A stretch of 43,227 nucleotides of DNA from Candidatus Heimdallarchaeota archaeon (GCA_019058165.1 JAHLVZ010000014.1:1-43227); one strand, 5' to 3'; shown: positions 24,247 through 32,756, counted from the stretch's first letter. The notes: generated by a model not told the origin, from the letters alone. Numbers and translations: made by a program.

Positions 24247-25635
24247 TTGAGAATTGTTGTATTAAATGGTAGCCCAAGAGAAACTAATAGTTTTACCTAT
24301 CAATATCTTAGATACATTGAGACTAATTTCCCAGAACATGAATATGTTGTTCATCACATAGGGCGAAAAATCAAGAAAATTGAAAAGGATCAAGTTTACT
24401 TTGACTCGATCTTAAAAGACATTCAAGCAGCAGATGGTGTCATTTGGCTTTATCCTGTATACATCCAATTAGTTCCTTCCCAATTGAAGCGATTTATTGA
24501 GCTTGTTTTTGAAAACAATAAACAAACTTATTTCAAAGGAAAAAATGCCACAAGTCTCTCAACAAGTGGAAAATTTTACGATCACTTGGCTCATTATTAC
24601 ATTCAAGCTATATCCGAGGATTTTGGCATGAATTATTCTCGAGGTTATTCTGCTGAAATGATGGAGTTAATGAAAAAAGATGAGCGAAAACGTCTTCGCA
24701 AATTCTTCTTGCAGTTCGTTATACAATGTGAAAATAAAACAACAACCGCAAATTATTATTCACCTTTAACTTTCAACTATCCAAATTACAAACCCATAAA
24801 CATCGAAAAACAACAAAAAACGAAGAATTACAAAGTTACCGTTTTAACTGATGCTACCAAATCTGATGTTAGCTTGAATAATATGATTGATACTTTTGTT
24901 AAATTGATGCCTTGTGAAGTGTCAGTAGTAAATATTAACGAAGCTGATATTAAGGGTGGTTGTTTGGGCTGCTTGAATTGTGCTGCAGAAAACATCTGCT
25001 TTTATTCAGATGAATATATGGACATTTTCAAGCAACAAATAATAGCTGCAGATGCACTTGTTTATGCCTTTAAAACCAAGGATAGGTATTTCTCTTCTAA
25101 AATGAAAATATATCTTGATCGTGCATTCTTTAACGGTCATAGACCAGTTTTCATGGGTCAACAACAAGCGTATTTCGTTTCTGGTCCTCTTCGACAGATG
25201 CCTATTTTGAGGGAAGCACTTGAAGGAATGTCAGAAGTCGGTCGTGCTAACTTCGTAGGTATTGTAACAGATGAGTATGAGGATTCTAAGAAGATCACCA
25301 AATTAATTCAAAATGCCATTGATGGTATGCTCTGGTGTATCGAAAATGAAAAGTATGTTAGTCCTAAAACTTTCTTAGGTGTTGGTGGACACAAAATCTT
25401 CAGAGATTTAATTCATACCTATCAAATAGTCTTTCCACAAGATTATAGATATTATAAAAAGGAGAAACTGTTTGATTGGCCAAAGGTCTTTTTTGGGCAG
25501 TTTAGCATTTTCTTGAAACCACTTATGAGGATTCCTTCTTTTAGGAGACGTTTCTTCGCTATGTCTGGAAAGTATCAAACTCGATTATTTGATAGAGTGA
25601 TTAAAAAAGAGGTAACTGAGAAAACTAAGAAATAG
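24247..25635 (+). CDS. Two-domain flavodoxin-fold protein (NADPH-FMN reductase / Fe-S flavoprotein type)
   Basis: 462 residues, TTG start with GAGGT upstream. The N-terminal half is a flavodoxin-like fold (VVLNGSPRETNSF phosphate loop; WLYPVYIQLVPSQLK). The second half (~198-400) is a second such fold with the compact cysteine motif GCLGCLNCAAENIC typical of iron-sulfur flavoproteins, SSKMKIYLDRAF and FVSGPLRQMP. The phosphate loop of the second domain (LTDATKSD) lacks the usual GSPR, so it may have weak FMN binding. Probably a redox partner of the upstream FAD enzyme (98 bp away), which is inference. The tail is helical and basic. Confidence 0.8.
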   Translation: MRIVVLNGSPRETNSFTYQYLRYIETNFPEHEYVVHHIGRKIKKIEKDQVYFDSILKDIQAADGVIWLYPVYIQLVPSQLKRFIELVFENNKQTYFKGKNATSLSTSGKFYDHLAHYYIQAISEDFGMNYSRGYSAEMMELMKKDERKRLRKFFLQFVIQCENKTTTANYYSPLTFNYPNYKPINIEKQQKTKNYKVTVLTDATKSDVSLNNMIDTFVKLMPCEVSVVNINEADIKGGCLGCLNCAAENICFYSDEYMDIFKQQIIAADALVYAFKTKDRYFSSKMKIYLDRAFFNGHRPVFMGQQQAYFVSGPLRQMPILREALEGMSEVGRANFVGIVTDEYEDSKKITKLIQNAIDGMLWCIENEKYVSPKTFLGVGGHKIFRDLIHTYQIVFPQDYRYYKKEKLFDWPKVFFGQFSIFLKPLMRIPSFRRRFFAMSGKYQTRLFDRVIKKEVTEKTKK

Positions 25636-25660
25636 AGACATAACGGATTTGAGTCTCTAT
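25632..25660. terminator. Stem-loop between convergent genes
   Basis: ATAGAGAC at 25632-25639 pairs with GTCTCTAT at 25653-25660 (8 bp, 13-nt loop), overlapping the stop of the plus-strand flavoprotein and preceding the convergent DGC gene. A bidirectional end signal is likely. Confidence 0.5.
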
Positions 25661-25679
25661 CAAACCAGTTACATTAGTT

Positions 25680-26126
25680 TTATTGAGAATTATATAATTC
25701 ATCTATAGTAGTTGCTATTTCCTCTGCTACTAACTCTGCAAGTTTCAAACCATCTTCATCGAGTTCTTCTTTGGATTTTGGTTTTAAGTGAGGATATTTT
25801 TTCATAATATCTTGAACATAGATTGTTGCAGCAGCAGGTGCACTGTATCTCTCAACAGCAATCTTAGCACAATCTTCTTCACAGCCTTCAACAGTAATTG
25901 TTTTGTGAATCTTAGCAAATTCCCTCTCTTTTCCTCCCCCTTTATGTTTTATATCTCCTGCCATGAAGAGTGGTTGGCAAAGAATGGTTGTTATCTGTGG
26001 TCGTAGTTTTTCTACTACAATTCTTGTTGCAACTCGAGTTATTGTTCCTTCTATGAGTTTTTCACCACTACAAGCAATTAGACCAATTTTTGGTTTAGTT
26101 GTTAAAATTAGTTTATTCTTCTCCAT
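25680..26126 (-). CDS. DGC-domain putative zinc-binding protein
   Basis: 148 residues. IGLIACSGEKLIEGTITRVATRIV at the start and the motif VEGCEEDCAKI in the middle match the DGC domain (named for its Asp-Gly-Cys; here E-G-C), with conserved Cys at ~20, ~50, ~81 and ~85. Function is unknown; members occur next to Hdr-like and lipoyl-carrier genes. Last gene of a five-gene minus-strand operon; overlaps its upstream neighbour by 14 bp. Confidence 0.75.
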   Translation of the reverse strand: MEKNKLILTTKPKIGLIACSGEKLIEGTITRVATRIVVEKLRPQITTILCQPLFMAGDIKHKGGGKEREFAKIHKTITVEGCEEDCAKIAVERYSAPAAATIYVQDIMKKYPHLKPKSKEELDEDGLKLAELVAEEIATTIDELYNSQ

Positions 26127-26535
26127 CTAGTAATTCACCTACTTTCTCTGCTATTTCTTTTGCAAAAATTTCCATTATTTCCTTTGCATTTTCACCTAGG
26201 GGGTATATAGTTGGTTCAGGTTTTAACTCACGATTTTCCTTTATTACTGAAGTTGACAAGAAATGGGCATCTGGTTCGTCAATGACTTTTGCTACGTCAT
26301 AATAAGCACACATCGCTGTGCACCCATCAAGTGTTATTACTTTGTTCTTTTTGAGCTCATCCACTAGCTCCTTTTTCCCTTTAACAATTAATGGTAGGCA
26401 TTCAATCTCTGTTTTTCCGTGTCTAAGATTATTTACTACTCTATAAGCTGCTTGTCGACAAATACTTCCATAGACTTTTCCCATTCCGCTACAAGGAATT
26501 ATGTACACTTTTTTGCTCATTTCTCTTTCATCCAT
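26113..26535 (-). CDS. DGC-domain putative zinc-binding protein (second copy)
   Basis: 140 residues; MSKKVYIIPCSGMGKVYGS at residue 6 may be the true start (26518-26520). LDGCTAMCAYYDVAKVI is the DGC motif, with Cys before the first helix (PCSG). Same fold as its neighbours, sequence diverged. Between the fused DGC-lipoyl gene (stop adjacent) and the third DGC gene (overlap). Confidence 0.75.
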   Translation of the reverse strand: MDEREMSKKVYIIPCSGMGKVYGSICRQAAYRVVNNLRHGKTEIECLPLIVKGKKELVDELKKNKVITLDGCTAMCAYYDVAKVIDEPDAHFLSTSVIKENRELKPEPTIYPLGENAKEIMEIFAKEIAEKVGELLDGEE

Positions 26536-27408
26536 TTACAGTTCTTCTTCTATTTTCTTCTTCATATACTCGAAATATGTTTTTCCATCCATTAACAGCT
26601 CTTTATCCTCATCAAAGTCTGCTAAGGTTATTTCGATTGTCCACCCTTGCTCATATGGATCATCATTTAACAGATTTGGATCTTCCTCTAATTTACCATT
26701 AATGGCTCTTACAACTCCTGATACTGGAGCTATTAACGAAAGCATTGCTTTTACTGATTCAAAATTAACTATTTCATCAAATTGCTCTACTTGTGTTTCT
26801 ATTTCTGGCAAGTCAACAAACAATACATCACTTGACTTATTTTGAAGATAATCTGTTATCCCTAGGAGTGCTTTTTCACCTTCTTGTTTTACCCAGCAAT
26901 CATTTTCGCTGAAGTAATATCCTTCCTTTGGCACTCGAAAATGATATTTGTCATAAGTAACTTCAAAATAATCTATTTCTCCAAAATCACGTTCTACTAT
27001 TGGTTCCTTAATCTCTTTGGCTTCTTTTTTCAAATCTCCTAGGATTTGTTTAGCTATTTTTTCTGCGAATTTCTTTCCTTCATCTGATAATCTCAAAGTT
27101 TTCTCGAGACGAAATTCATATTTCTTACTTTCTTCTGGAATGAAAATTCTTCTTACTTTTTTATACTGCTCTTTTTCAAGAAGCTTTGTTGCACAACGAG
27201 TAGCACACCCATCAATAATAACAACATGTGATTCTTGGATCAATTCTTGGAATCGTTTTTGATCTGCACTTAAGTTAGCAGGTGATATTAACTCAATCGA
27301 GCGATCTAGTTCCTTGAGCTTCAAACCTATCTCTGTTGTCACTAATCCTTGGGTTTTATTGATCCCACAACACGGTAAAACTGCAATTTTTTTAGCCATC
27401 GCCTTCAC
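26536..27408 (-). CDS. DGC domain fused to GcvH-like lipoyl-carrier domain
   Basis: 290 residues. Residues 1-125: DGC domain with LPCCGINKTQG and VIIDGCATRCATK. Residues 145-290: glycine-cleavage H-protein-like domain, with LLGITDYLQ, FESVKAMLSL carrying the lipoyl lysine at K220, APVSGVVRAIN, and NDDPYEQGWTIEI. H-like proteins without a glycine cleavage system serve as lipoate carriers (LbpA) in the sHdr sulfur-oxidation pathway; a similar carrier role with the adjacent HdrA-N-like and ferredoxin proteins is inferred. GTG 27408 and ATG 27399 are both possible starts. Overlaps the ferredoxin gene. Confidence 0.8.
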   Translation of the reverse strand: MKAMAKKIAVLPCCGINKTQGLVTTEIGLKLKELDRSIELISPANLSADQKRFQELIQESHVVIIDGCATRCATKLLEKEQYKKVRRIFIPEESKKYEFRLEKTLRLSDEGKKFAEKIAKQILGDLKKEAKEIKEPIVERDFGEIDYFEVTYDKYHFRVPKEGYYFSENDCWVKQEGEKALLGITDYLQNKSSDVLFVDLPEIETQVEQFDEIVNFESVKAMLSLIAPVSGVVRAINGKLEEDPNLLNDDPYEQGWTIEITLADFDEDKELLMDGKTYFEYMKKKIEEEL

Positions 27409-27661
27409 TTCGTATATTTTTAATCAATGCTGTTATTTCTTTCTTATCTGGGAAGATCAAAGCATCTGGCTCACATAATTTCATACAGGCTCTACAAAAA
27501 ACGACACAGTTATATGGATTTGTTACTACTAATTTCTTTTCTTTATCTTCTTGTTTCTCAAAAACTTTGTGGGGACAAAACTTATCACAGTCCATACAAA
27601 AATTGCATTTCGCATAATCAATGGTTGGCCACCAAGGAATCTCTTTTCTGACTACTCCCAT
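27392..27661 (-). CDS. 2[4Fe-4S]-type ferredoxin
   Basis: 89 residues with two cysteine sets: CNFCMDCDKFCPH and CVVFCRACMKLCEP. The second has a CxxxC spacing at its start, an atypical insertion. It should pass electrons to or from the Hdr-like/lipoyl proteins of the same operon. It overlaps the DGC-lipoyl gene (27392-27408) and lies 39 bp after the HdrA-N-like gene. Confidence 0.85.
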   Translation of the reverse strand: MGVVRKEIPWWPTIDYAKCNFCMDCDKFCPHKVFEKQEDKEKKLVVTNPYNCVVFCRACMKLCEPDALIFPDKKEITALIKNIRSEGDG

Positions 27662-27700
27662 AAAAGTAGCAGTATTAGAATCATATTTTTCTGTTATTTT

Positions 27701-28072
27701 TCATTCCGCCCCTAATTCTTTCAGTGTTTTTTCTACCAATTGAAAAGCATCTTCTGTTGTCATGTCCCTGATATCTAGTGGTAATAGATCCTTCTTGACG
27801 TCTAATCCTCTTTCTTTAAATGCATCTCTAAATAACTTATACTGCATAGTTGGAGCACAACCGGCTATCATGTATTTCCGACCCTCTTTTAAGTAATCAT
27901 CAAAAAATCTGTCACCATCTTCTTCGCATAATTGGGGATGAATAAATGCGTATTCAACAGGAAGTTCAATTCTCACTCTATTTATGAAATCCCACATATC
28001 CATTTTCTCAAATCCTGGGCATTTCCCCGTGCAAACACATAATGCAAATCCAATTTTTTTTGTTTCTGTCAT
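27701..28072 (-). CDS. Stand-alone HdrA N-terminal-like domain protein
   Basis: About 123 residues from ATG 28070-28072 (ATG 28073-28075 also possible). The pattern LCVCTGKCPGF, then VEYAFIHPQLCEEDGDRFF, MIAGCAPTMQYKLFRDAF and DIRD matches the N-terminal domain of heterodisulfide reductase subunit A (ICHCGxN..., YLCSEDG, VVASCSPxxHExxFR). The FAD domain of HdrA is missing, so this is a domain-sized relative. First gene of the DGC/ferredoxin operon, divergent from the ArsR regulator. Confidence 0.7.
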   Translation of the reverse strand: MTETKKIGFALCVCTGKCPGFEKMDMWDFINRVRIELPVEYAFIHPQLCEEDGDRFFDDYLKEGRKYMIAGCAPTMQYKLFRDAFKERGLDVKKDLLPLDIRDMTTEDAFQLVEKTLKELGAE

Positions 28073-28118
28073 CATGAAAACTCTCAGAACATAACAATTG
28101 TTGTATATTGGCATGAAC

Positions 28119-28148
28119 AATATAATAATATTTAAATATTGTTATATT
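28119..28148. promoter_or_regulatory. 30-bp near-perfect palindrome, ArsR operator candidate
   Basis: Arms 28119-28133 and 28134-28148 are reverse complements at 14 of 15 positions, centred on ATATTTAAATAT, which can also be the TATA box. It sits 12 bp before the ArsR start and upstream of the divergent operon. A smaller palindrome, AACAATTGTT, lies at 28093-28102. Confidence 0.6.
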
Positions 28149-28160
28149 TAGCTCTTTCTT

Positions 28161-28484
28161 ATGAATTTGGTAATACAAAAAGAAAAATCAATTAAGACAA
28201 AGTTCTTCAAAGCATTAGCTGATCCAATTAGACTTGAGATTATAGATTTCCTTGCTATTGGTGAGAAATGTGTTTGTGAAATTGTAGAACAACTAGCTAT
28301 AATTCAACCCTTAGTTTCAAGACACCTTAGAATTCTTAGAGAAAGTGGTATTGTAACTGATCGACGTGATGGCACCAAAAAAATGTATAAACTATCGAGC
28401 ATAAAAATTAAAGAACTCATAGATTTGCTTGATCATAATTTACTTGAAGAACTTTCACAAAAAATACTTCAAGAAGCGTTTTAA
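28161..28484 (+). CDS. ArsR-family winged-helix regulator
   Basis: 107 residues: FFKALADPIRLEIIDFL, GEKCVCEIVEQL with the metal-type CVC (C37, C39), recognition helix QPLVSRHLRILRESGIV, wing DRRDGTKKMYKL. ArsR proteins repress their own and neighbouring operons and release DNA on binding metal(loid)s or thiol signals. Divergent from the DGC/lipoyl/Hdr-like operon, with a palindrome between them, so it probably controls that operon. Confidence 0.88.
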   Translation: MNLVIQKEKSIKTKFFKALADPIRLEIIDFLAIGEKCVCEIVEQLAIIQPLVSRHLRILRESGIVTDRRDGTKKMYKLSSIKIKELIDLLDHNLLEELSQKILQEAF

Positions 28485-28542
28485 CAATTTCAGTTATGGG
28501 GAATAAACTGATTTTTTATTATAAATGATCGGTGTCAAAAGT

Positions 28543-29649
28543 TTAATTCGTTTTTGGAGCACTAATTTTTCTTCTACGTTTAGAATAGATAATAATTCTA
28601 ACACCCAATAAAGGCAGAATTAGAAACGTAAAGTACAAATTTAGTCCTGCTGTGTTAGTGTTTTGTGTTTGGCTTAATTCTAATAATATGAAACCATTAT
28701 CTTGATCAGCCAAATAGATGTAGTTCTCATTAAATTCAATATCATGAGGTGTTGCTACATAACTTGCGATCTCTGGTAGAGTGTATGAATCTGTATAGTT
28801 TAAAACTTCCACTCCTTCTTGCAGGTCTCCTAGAAAAATATATGAGTCGTTTCCGCATACTCCGTAAACTTCTCCTCCATCATTGAATTGTTTAATAACC
28901 ACTGGATTTGTCGGATTTGATATATCTAATACTCTGAGTCCTGCTCCATGGCATCCGAGATATAGTAGTTCATTATTTCTATATAGATCCCAGGCTCCGA
29001 GCGTATTACTAACTGTTGTAATCTTCTCTGGATTTGTGTGATCTGTCACATTAATTACTTCTAATCCTTCATCTGGATCAGCATAATAGGCAATTTCTCC
29101 ATAGATTACAATATCATTTCCTCTGCCTGAATCAAAATATTGTCCAACTCTTAATGGATTACTTAGACTAGTTATATCGTAAATATCAATATCTCCTGAA
29201 GATATTGTAAAAACTAGAGTATTATTTAATCTCACATTATATGCCCATTGACCAGTATCTGATGTTCCTATTACTTCAAGAGCATCCGCATTTGTAGCAT
29301 TAACCACTACTAATCCATTTGCGTCCACTGTAAACATGATATTATCTTTTATGTCAAATCCCATTGCTCCCTCATCATAAGTGCCAATTAACGTGGGCGC
29401 AGTTGGATCTTGAATATCAATTATCTCCACACCATTATTAGATGAAACATATGCTCTATCGTTTTCTAATCTTATTTTATATCCAACACCAATATCTACT
29501 TCCCCTAAGTAATTCACATATAAAGTGCCTTCATTTGTAGTAGCAGTAGCGAAATAATCTTCATTAGTAATGAATATCCCTAAACTGCAAAATGCAAGAT
29601 AATAGATAATAAATCCAATAATTATTAGGTTCTTAGTTTTCTGTTTCAT
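28543..29649 (-). CDS. LVIVD-repeat surface beta-propeller protein
   Basis: 368 residues from the ATG at 29647-29649 (an upstream in-frame GTG 29659-29661 is less likely). Signal anchor ~8-28, then repeats such as NRAYVSSNNGVEIIDIQDPTAP and ELLYLGCHGAGLRVLDISNP; C-terminal transmembrane helix and basic tail (YSKRRRK). Extracellular propeller of unknown ligand. Follows the sister LVIVD gene by ~50 bp, same strand, so likely one operon. Confidence 0.85.
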   Translation of the reverse strand: MKQKTKNLIIIGFIIYYLAFCSLGIFITNEDYFATATTNEGTLYVNYLGEVDIGVGYKIRLENDRAYVSSNNGVEIIDIQDPTAPTLIGTYDEGAMGFDIKDNIMFTVDANGLVVVNATNADALEVIGTSDTGQWAYNVRLNNTLVFTISSGDIDIYDITSLSNPLRVGQYFDSGRGNDIVIYGEIAYYADPDEGLEVINVTDHTNPEKITTVSNTLGAWDLYRNNELLYLGCHGAGLRVLDISNPTNPVVIKQFNDGGEVYGVCGNDSYIFLGDLQEGVEVLNYTDSYTLPEIASYVATPHDIEFNENYIYLADQDNGFILLELSQTQNTNTAGLNLYFTFLILPLLGVRIIIYSKRRRKISAPKTN

Positions 29650-29698
29650 GATTATTCCCACATTGTTACCTTTTATCGTTTTTCAAATCAATTTGATC

Positions 29699-30769
29699 CT
29701 AGTATTTGCTTCTCTTTCTAGGATATTTTAGAATACAAATTGAAGTCAGGACAATTAATCCAAAGATTAATGGTGCTGAGGGTGCCCCATTGGTATTGCC
29801 ACCAGAACTACTTCCTATAATTATTAATCCATCATATTCGGCTGTAGTGTAAATAACCTCATTTGCTACAAATACTGAGTTCATAACAAGTCCTGATTCT
29901 GAATACTGTCCAACTTCAGCGAAAACGTTAATGTCAGTAATATTATGTATTACTAAATTCTCATCTGATTCCGACATATAGAGTAAATTATCTGAAATAT
30001 CTATACTCCTTACTGGGTCACCACCTGAATCCACTCCAAGCTCTAGAAGATTTGTAAGATCACTAATATCGAGAGCTTTTAATCCAATATTGCTTGCCAT
30101 AAAAATAATCTCATTGTGAATTTCAATATCCCGATACATTATACTTGATGTTAGCCAAGAATTGATTTCCACAGGTGCAGCTGGATCACTTATGTTAAGT
30201 ATTATTAGTCCTTGAAAGAGCTCTAAACAAAAAAGAATGTCATCTTTAATGATCAGATCAATTGTTGGCAAGTCATCATCTCGATAAATTTCTGTTGGAA
30301 GAGCAATATCACTGATATTAAGTATCGATAAGTGCGGATCTCCTATACAAGCTATGTCATTTTCTTTATCGACAACACTGATTGCGTTTCCGTTTACAAA
30401 GCTACCAATTTGTTGTGGATTAGAGGGATTAGAGACATTAAAAATTATTAATCCATTATTATAATCCGTCACAAAAGCAATATCATTTTCAACATAGACG
30501 CAATGTTCAACACCGGTTAATAATTTATGAGATAATACTGTGGGATTGGCGGAATTACTCACATTTAGAATCCAGAAACCATTACCAGCATCAGCTATGT
30601 AAGCTATATCATTTTCTACTTGCACATCATAAGCAAAATAACACTCATCAAATTGCCCTATTTTTGTTAAACTTAATTCTTCACCCATTACTGAATTATT
30701 GTTTGATAAAACAAATAAACTACTCATTAAAATAATGAAACTAAGAAATAATGCTTCTTTTATTTTCAT
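29699..30769 (-). CDS. LVIVD-repeat surface beta-propeller protein
   Basis: 356 residues. Signal peptide ~1-28 (LFLSFIILMSSLFVLS), about seven LVIVD repeats (DIAYIADAGNGFWILNVSNS, DIAFVTDYNNGLIIFNVSNP), a short GGNTNGAPSAP linker and a C-terminal transmembrane helix (~333-349) with a basic end. Paralogue of the downstream gene and of the array gene at 15005-16123. Confidence 0.85.
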   Translation of the reverse strand: MKIKEALFLSFIILMSSLFVLSNNNSVMGEELSLTKIGQFDECYFAYDVQVENDIAYIADAGNGFWILNVSNSANPTVLSHKLLTGVEHCVYVENDIAFVTDYNNGLIIFNVSNPSNPQQIGSFVNGNAISVVDKENDIACIGDPHLSILNISDIALPTEIYRDDDLPTIDLIIKDDILFCLELFQGLIILNISDPAAPVEINSWLTSSIMYRDIEIHNEIIFMASNIGLKALDISDLTNLLELGVDSGGDPVRSIDISDNLLYMSESDENLVIHNITDINVFAEVGQYSESGLVMNSVFVANEVIYTTAEYDGLIIIGSSSGGNTNGAPSAPLIFGLIVLTSICILKYPRKRSKY

Positions 30770-30880
30770 CTTAAATAGCCTCTAGCTTTTGATTAAGCAA
30801 TAATTTCAAATCAACGATATTTACTGAATCATTTTATCTAATTATTTAAGATATTATAAATATTGGCAGGACTCCAGAAT

Positions 30881-30904
30881 TGATTCTCAAAATTTTGAGA
30901 ATCA
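30881..30904. promoter_or_regulatory. 24-bp perfect palindrome upstream of TIGR04076 pair
   Basis: Arms TGATTCTCAAAA / TTTTGAGAATCA, containing TCTCA-N6-TGAGA. The same core recurs at 40555-40570 upstream of the other TIGR04076 operon. It lies 36 bp upstream of the TATA box at 30941-30949, in the gap between divergent genes. Confidence 0.6.
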
Positions 30905-30940
30905 TATTTCAACATTTGTTATTTTAAGACTAATGTGAAT

Positions 30941-30949
30941 TTTATATAG
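30941..30949 (+). promoter_or_regulatory. TATA box of TIGR04076 operon 1
   Basis: TTTATATAG, ~53 bp before the TTG start, with Shine-Dalgarno GGGGG at 30983-30987 between. Confidence 0.5.
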
Positions 30950-30993
30950 TAATGTAATATTGAATATATTAATCATTTAATCGGGGGATTTTT

Positions 30994-31320
30994 TTGGCGA
31001 AAGTAAAAGTTACTGTAATTAAGAAGTTTAATTCCAAAGATGTTTTTGGTGAGGATTATATAAATCCTAAAGGCGAAATCATACCTGAATGTCCTGTTTT
31101 TGAGGAAGGACAAGTGTTGATTTCAAAAGATGGTGAAAAACCAGAAGGTTTCTGTGGTTTTGGTTGGAGAGCAATTCAACCCGAAGCTATGGTTCTTGCT
31201 TTTGGTGGAAATTTCTGGGAAAGCTGGACTGAACCAGGAACTATGTATGTTGCTTGTCCTGACGGTATTCGTCCTGTTTGTTTCAAACTTGAACGAATCG
31301 AAGAAGAAAAAGAAGAATGA
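30994..31320 (+). CDS. TIGR04076-family protein
   Basis: 108 residues, TTG start after GGGGG. Family pattern: KVKVTVIKKF, DVFGEDY, C-x-x-FEEGQ, PEGFCGFGWRAI, FGGNF and the C-terminal CPDGIRPVCFKLERI. Function of the family is unknown; the conserved cysteines and acidic groups suggest metal or redox chemistry (inference). First of two tandem copies, preceded by a palindromic operator. Confidence 0.85.
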   Translation: MAKVKVTVIKKFNSKDVFGEDYINPKGEIIPECPVFEEGQVLISKDGEKPEGFCGFGWRAIQPEAMVLAFGGNFWESWTEPGTMYVACPDGIRPVCFKLERIEEEKEE

Positions 31321-31341
31321 CAGTAGGAGCTGTGAATTAAA

Positions 31342-31644
31342 CTGAAAGTTAAGATAACTGTTGTGAAGAGATTTGAACCGAAAGACGTAATTGGTCACGA
31401 TTTCTATTTGCCATCTGGTAAAAAGATTGTAAAATGTGATTTGGAGGATGGAGAATCATTCCTAAGTATTGATGGAAACATCCCTGAAAACTTCTGCAAT
31501 GCTGCATGGGCTGTGATTTACCCAACTATTAAGATGTTCAGATTTGGAGGTAATTATCCTGCTTTTGAACCTGGCACTGCATACACAACTTGTCCGGATG
31601 GCATTCGTCCTGTTTCTTTTAAGCTAGAAAAAATAGAGGATTAG
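31342..31644 (+). CDS. TIGR04076-family protein with non-canonical start
   Basis: 101 residues if read from the codon aligned with paralogue starts: CTG 31342 followed by KVKITVVKRFEPKDVIG, with GGAG at 31325-31328. Upstream in-frame codons are ATT, AAA after a TGA, so there is no ATG/GTG/TTG. The first standard start is GTG 31363, which would remove the first conserved beta-strand. Retains ENFCNAAWAV and CPDGIRPVSFKLE. Initiation at CTG, or a mutated start with shortened product, are both possible. Confidence 0.75.
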   Translation: MKVKITVVKRFEPKDVIGHDFYLPSGKKIVKCDLEDGESFLSIDGNIPENFCNAAWAVIYPTIKMFRFGGNYPAFEPGTAYTTCPDGIRPVSFKLEKIED

Positions 31645-31669
31645 ATTATACATTTCTTGAGGTAAAAAT

Positions 31670-32590
31670 ATGATAGATATAAAACAGATAGGGAATTTTG
31701 AGAAATTAAAGCCAATTCTAGAAGTTTTTTGTCAGGAAAACCAACTAACAAAAGAACAAACTGTTGAAAGAATCCAAGTATACGAAAAGCAATTTAATAA
31801 TGTTGATTTCTTATTTTTCCTTGCTAAAGTTAATGATGAATCAAAAGGATTTATGTCATGTGAAATAACTGGAGAAATCATTAGAACTCATATATTATTT
31901 GTAGCAAAAAGTGAAAAATATGATGATTTAGTTTTTGAAATAATCACACAAGTATCAAAGAAATTAGAAAAACTCCAAAGAAAATATTTTCAGGTATTTT
32001 TCGTGAATAGTCTTCAATTAGAGCAAAAATTTGTAGATATTGATTTCTCTGTCTATCACAGAGTAAGAATGGTTAATGATTTAAAAGAAGATATGAAATC
32101 TAAACTAAGTTTAGATTCTAAATATCAGCCAGGTAATTTCATACTTGAAAAACTGGATGAAGAATTACTGGTAATTGTTGATGCTAACAAAAATACTTTA
32201 GATGGAGAGATTTTTCAGCAATTCTCAAGCCTTGATGTTTTGAAGGACTTCTTCCATAGGAGCAACATAGCTGAAGAAAGACTAAGAGCAGATAGTCCAA
32301 TAATAATTCACAAAAACAAGATTGTGGGTGTAAACATTGTTACAAATATTTCTGAAACAGCTTCTTATATTTGGATAGTTGCGTTAATTGCCGAGTATCG
32401 TGGAAAAGGTTTGGGCAAATATCTCATGTTAAAAGCTCATGAAAATTGTAAAAATACCAATGTTGATCAGATGATTTTAGATGTTACAATTGATAATGTT
32501 GCCGCTTACAATCTCTATAAGAATCTTGGATACAAGGAGACAAATCGATACATAACAGTAGTAAAGAATTATCATGCTAATAATTTCTGA
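31670..32590 (+). CDS. GNAT-family N-acetyltransferase (tandem GNAT fold)
   Basis: 306 residues. The C-terminal half has the acetyl-CoA loop (YRGKGLGKYLMLKAHE) and the closing DNVAAYNLYKNLGYKE typical of GNAT. The N-terminal half has a degenerate GNAT-like pattern. Substrate unknown. It begins 25 bp after the TIGR04076 pair, so likely the same operon; the other TIGR04076 locus also lies next to a GNAT gene. Confidence 0.82.
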   Translation: MIDIKQIGNFEKLKPILEVFCQENQLTKEQTVERIQVYEKQFNNVDFLFFLAKVNDESKGFMSCEITGEIIRTHILFVAKSEKYDDLVFEIITQVSKKLEKLQRKYFQVFFVNSLQLEQKFVDIDFSVYHRVRMVNDLKEDMKSKLSLDSKYQPGNFILEKLDEELLVIVDANKNTLDGEIFQQFSSLDVLKDFFHRSNIAEERLRADSPIIIHKNKIVGVNIVTNISETASYIWIVALIAEYRGKGLGKYLMLKAHENCKNTNVDQMILDVTIDNVAAYNLYKNLGYKETNRYITVVKNYHANNF

Positions 32591-32610
32591 GAATTAGTAT
32601 TAGGTTTATT

Positions 32611-32636
32611 TGCTACTCTTAATAGCATATTTTTTT
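32611..32636 (+). terminator. Stem-loop plus T-run after GNAT gene
   Basis: TGCTA, loop CTCTTAA, TAGCA, then TATTTTTTT, 20 bp after the GNAT stop. Confidence 0.5.
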
Positions 32637-32756
32637 GATATTTTCATCAATAATCTCATCAATAATTAAGACTACTTTCTAAAGGTAAAAAGCTTTAACT
32701 TGATTATTTACATACTAGAAATTGATTGTTTATTATAACTTGAAAAGTTGATAAAA

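Noticed and set aside
25788..26302. Plus-strand frames opposite the DGC genes
   Set aside because: Antisense shadows with no family features; the minus-strand genes have clear domain motifs.
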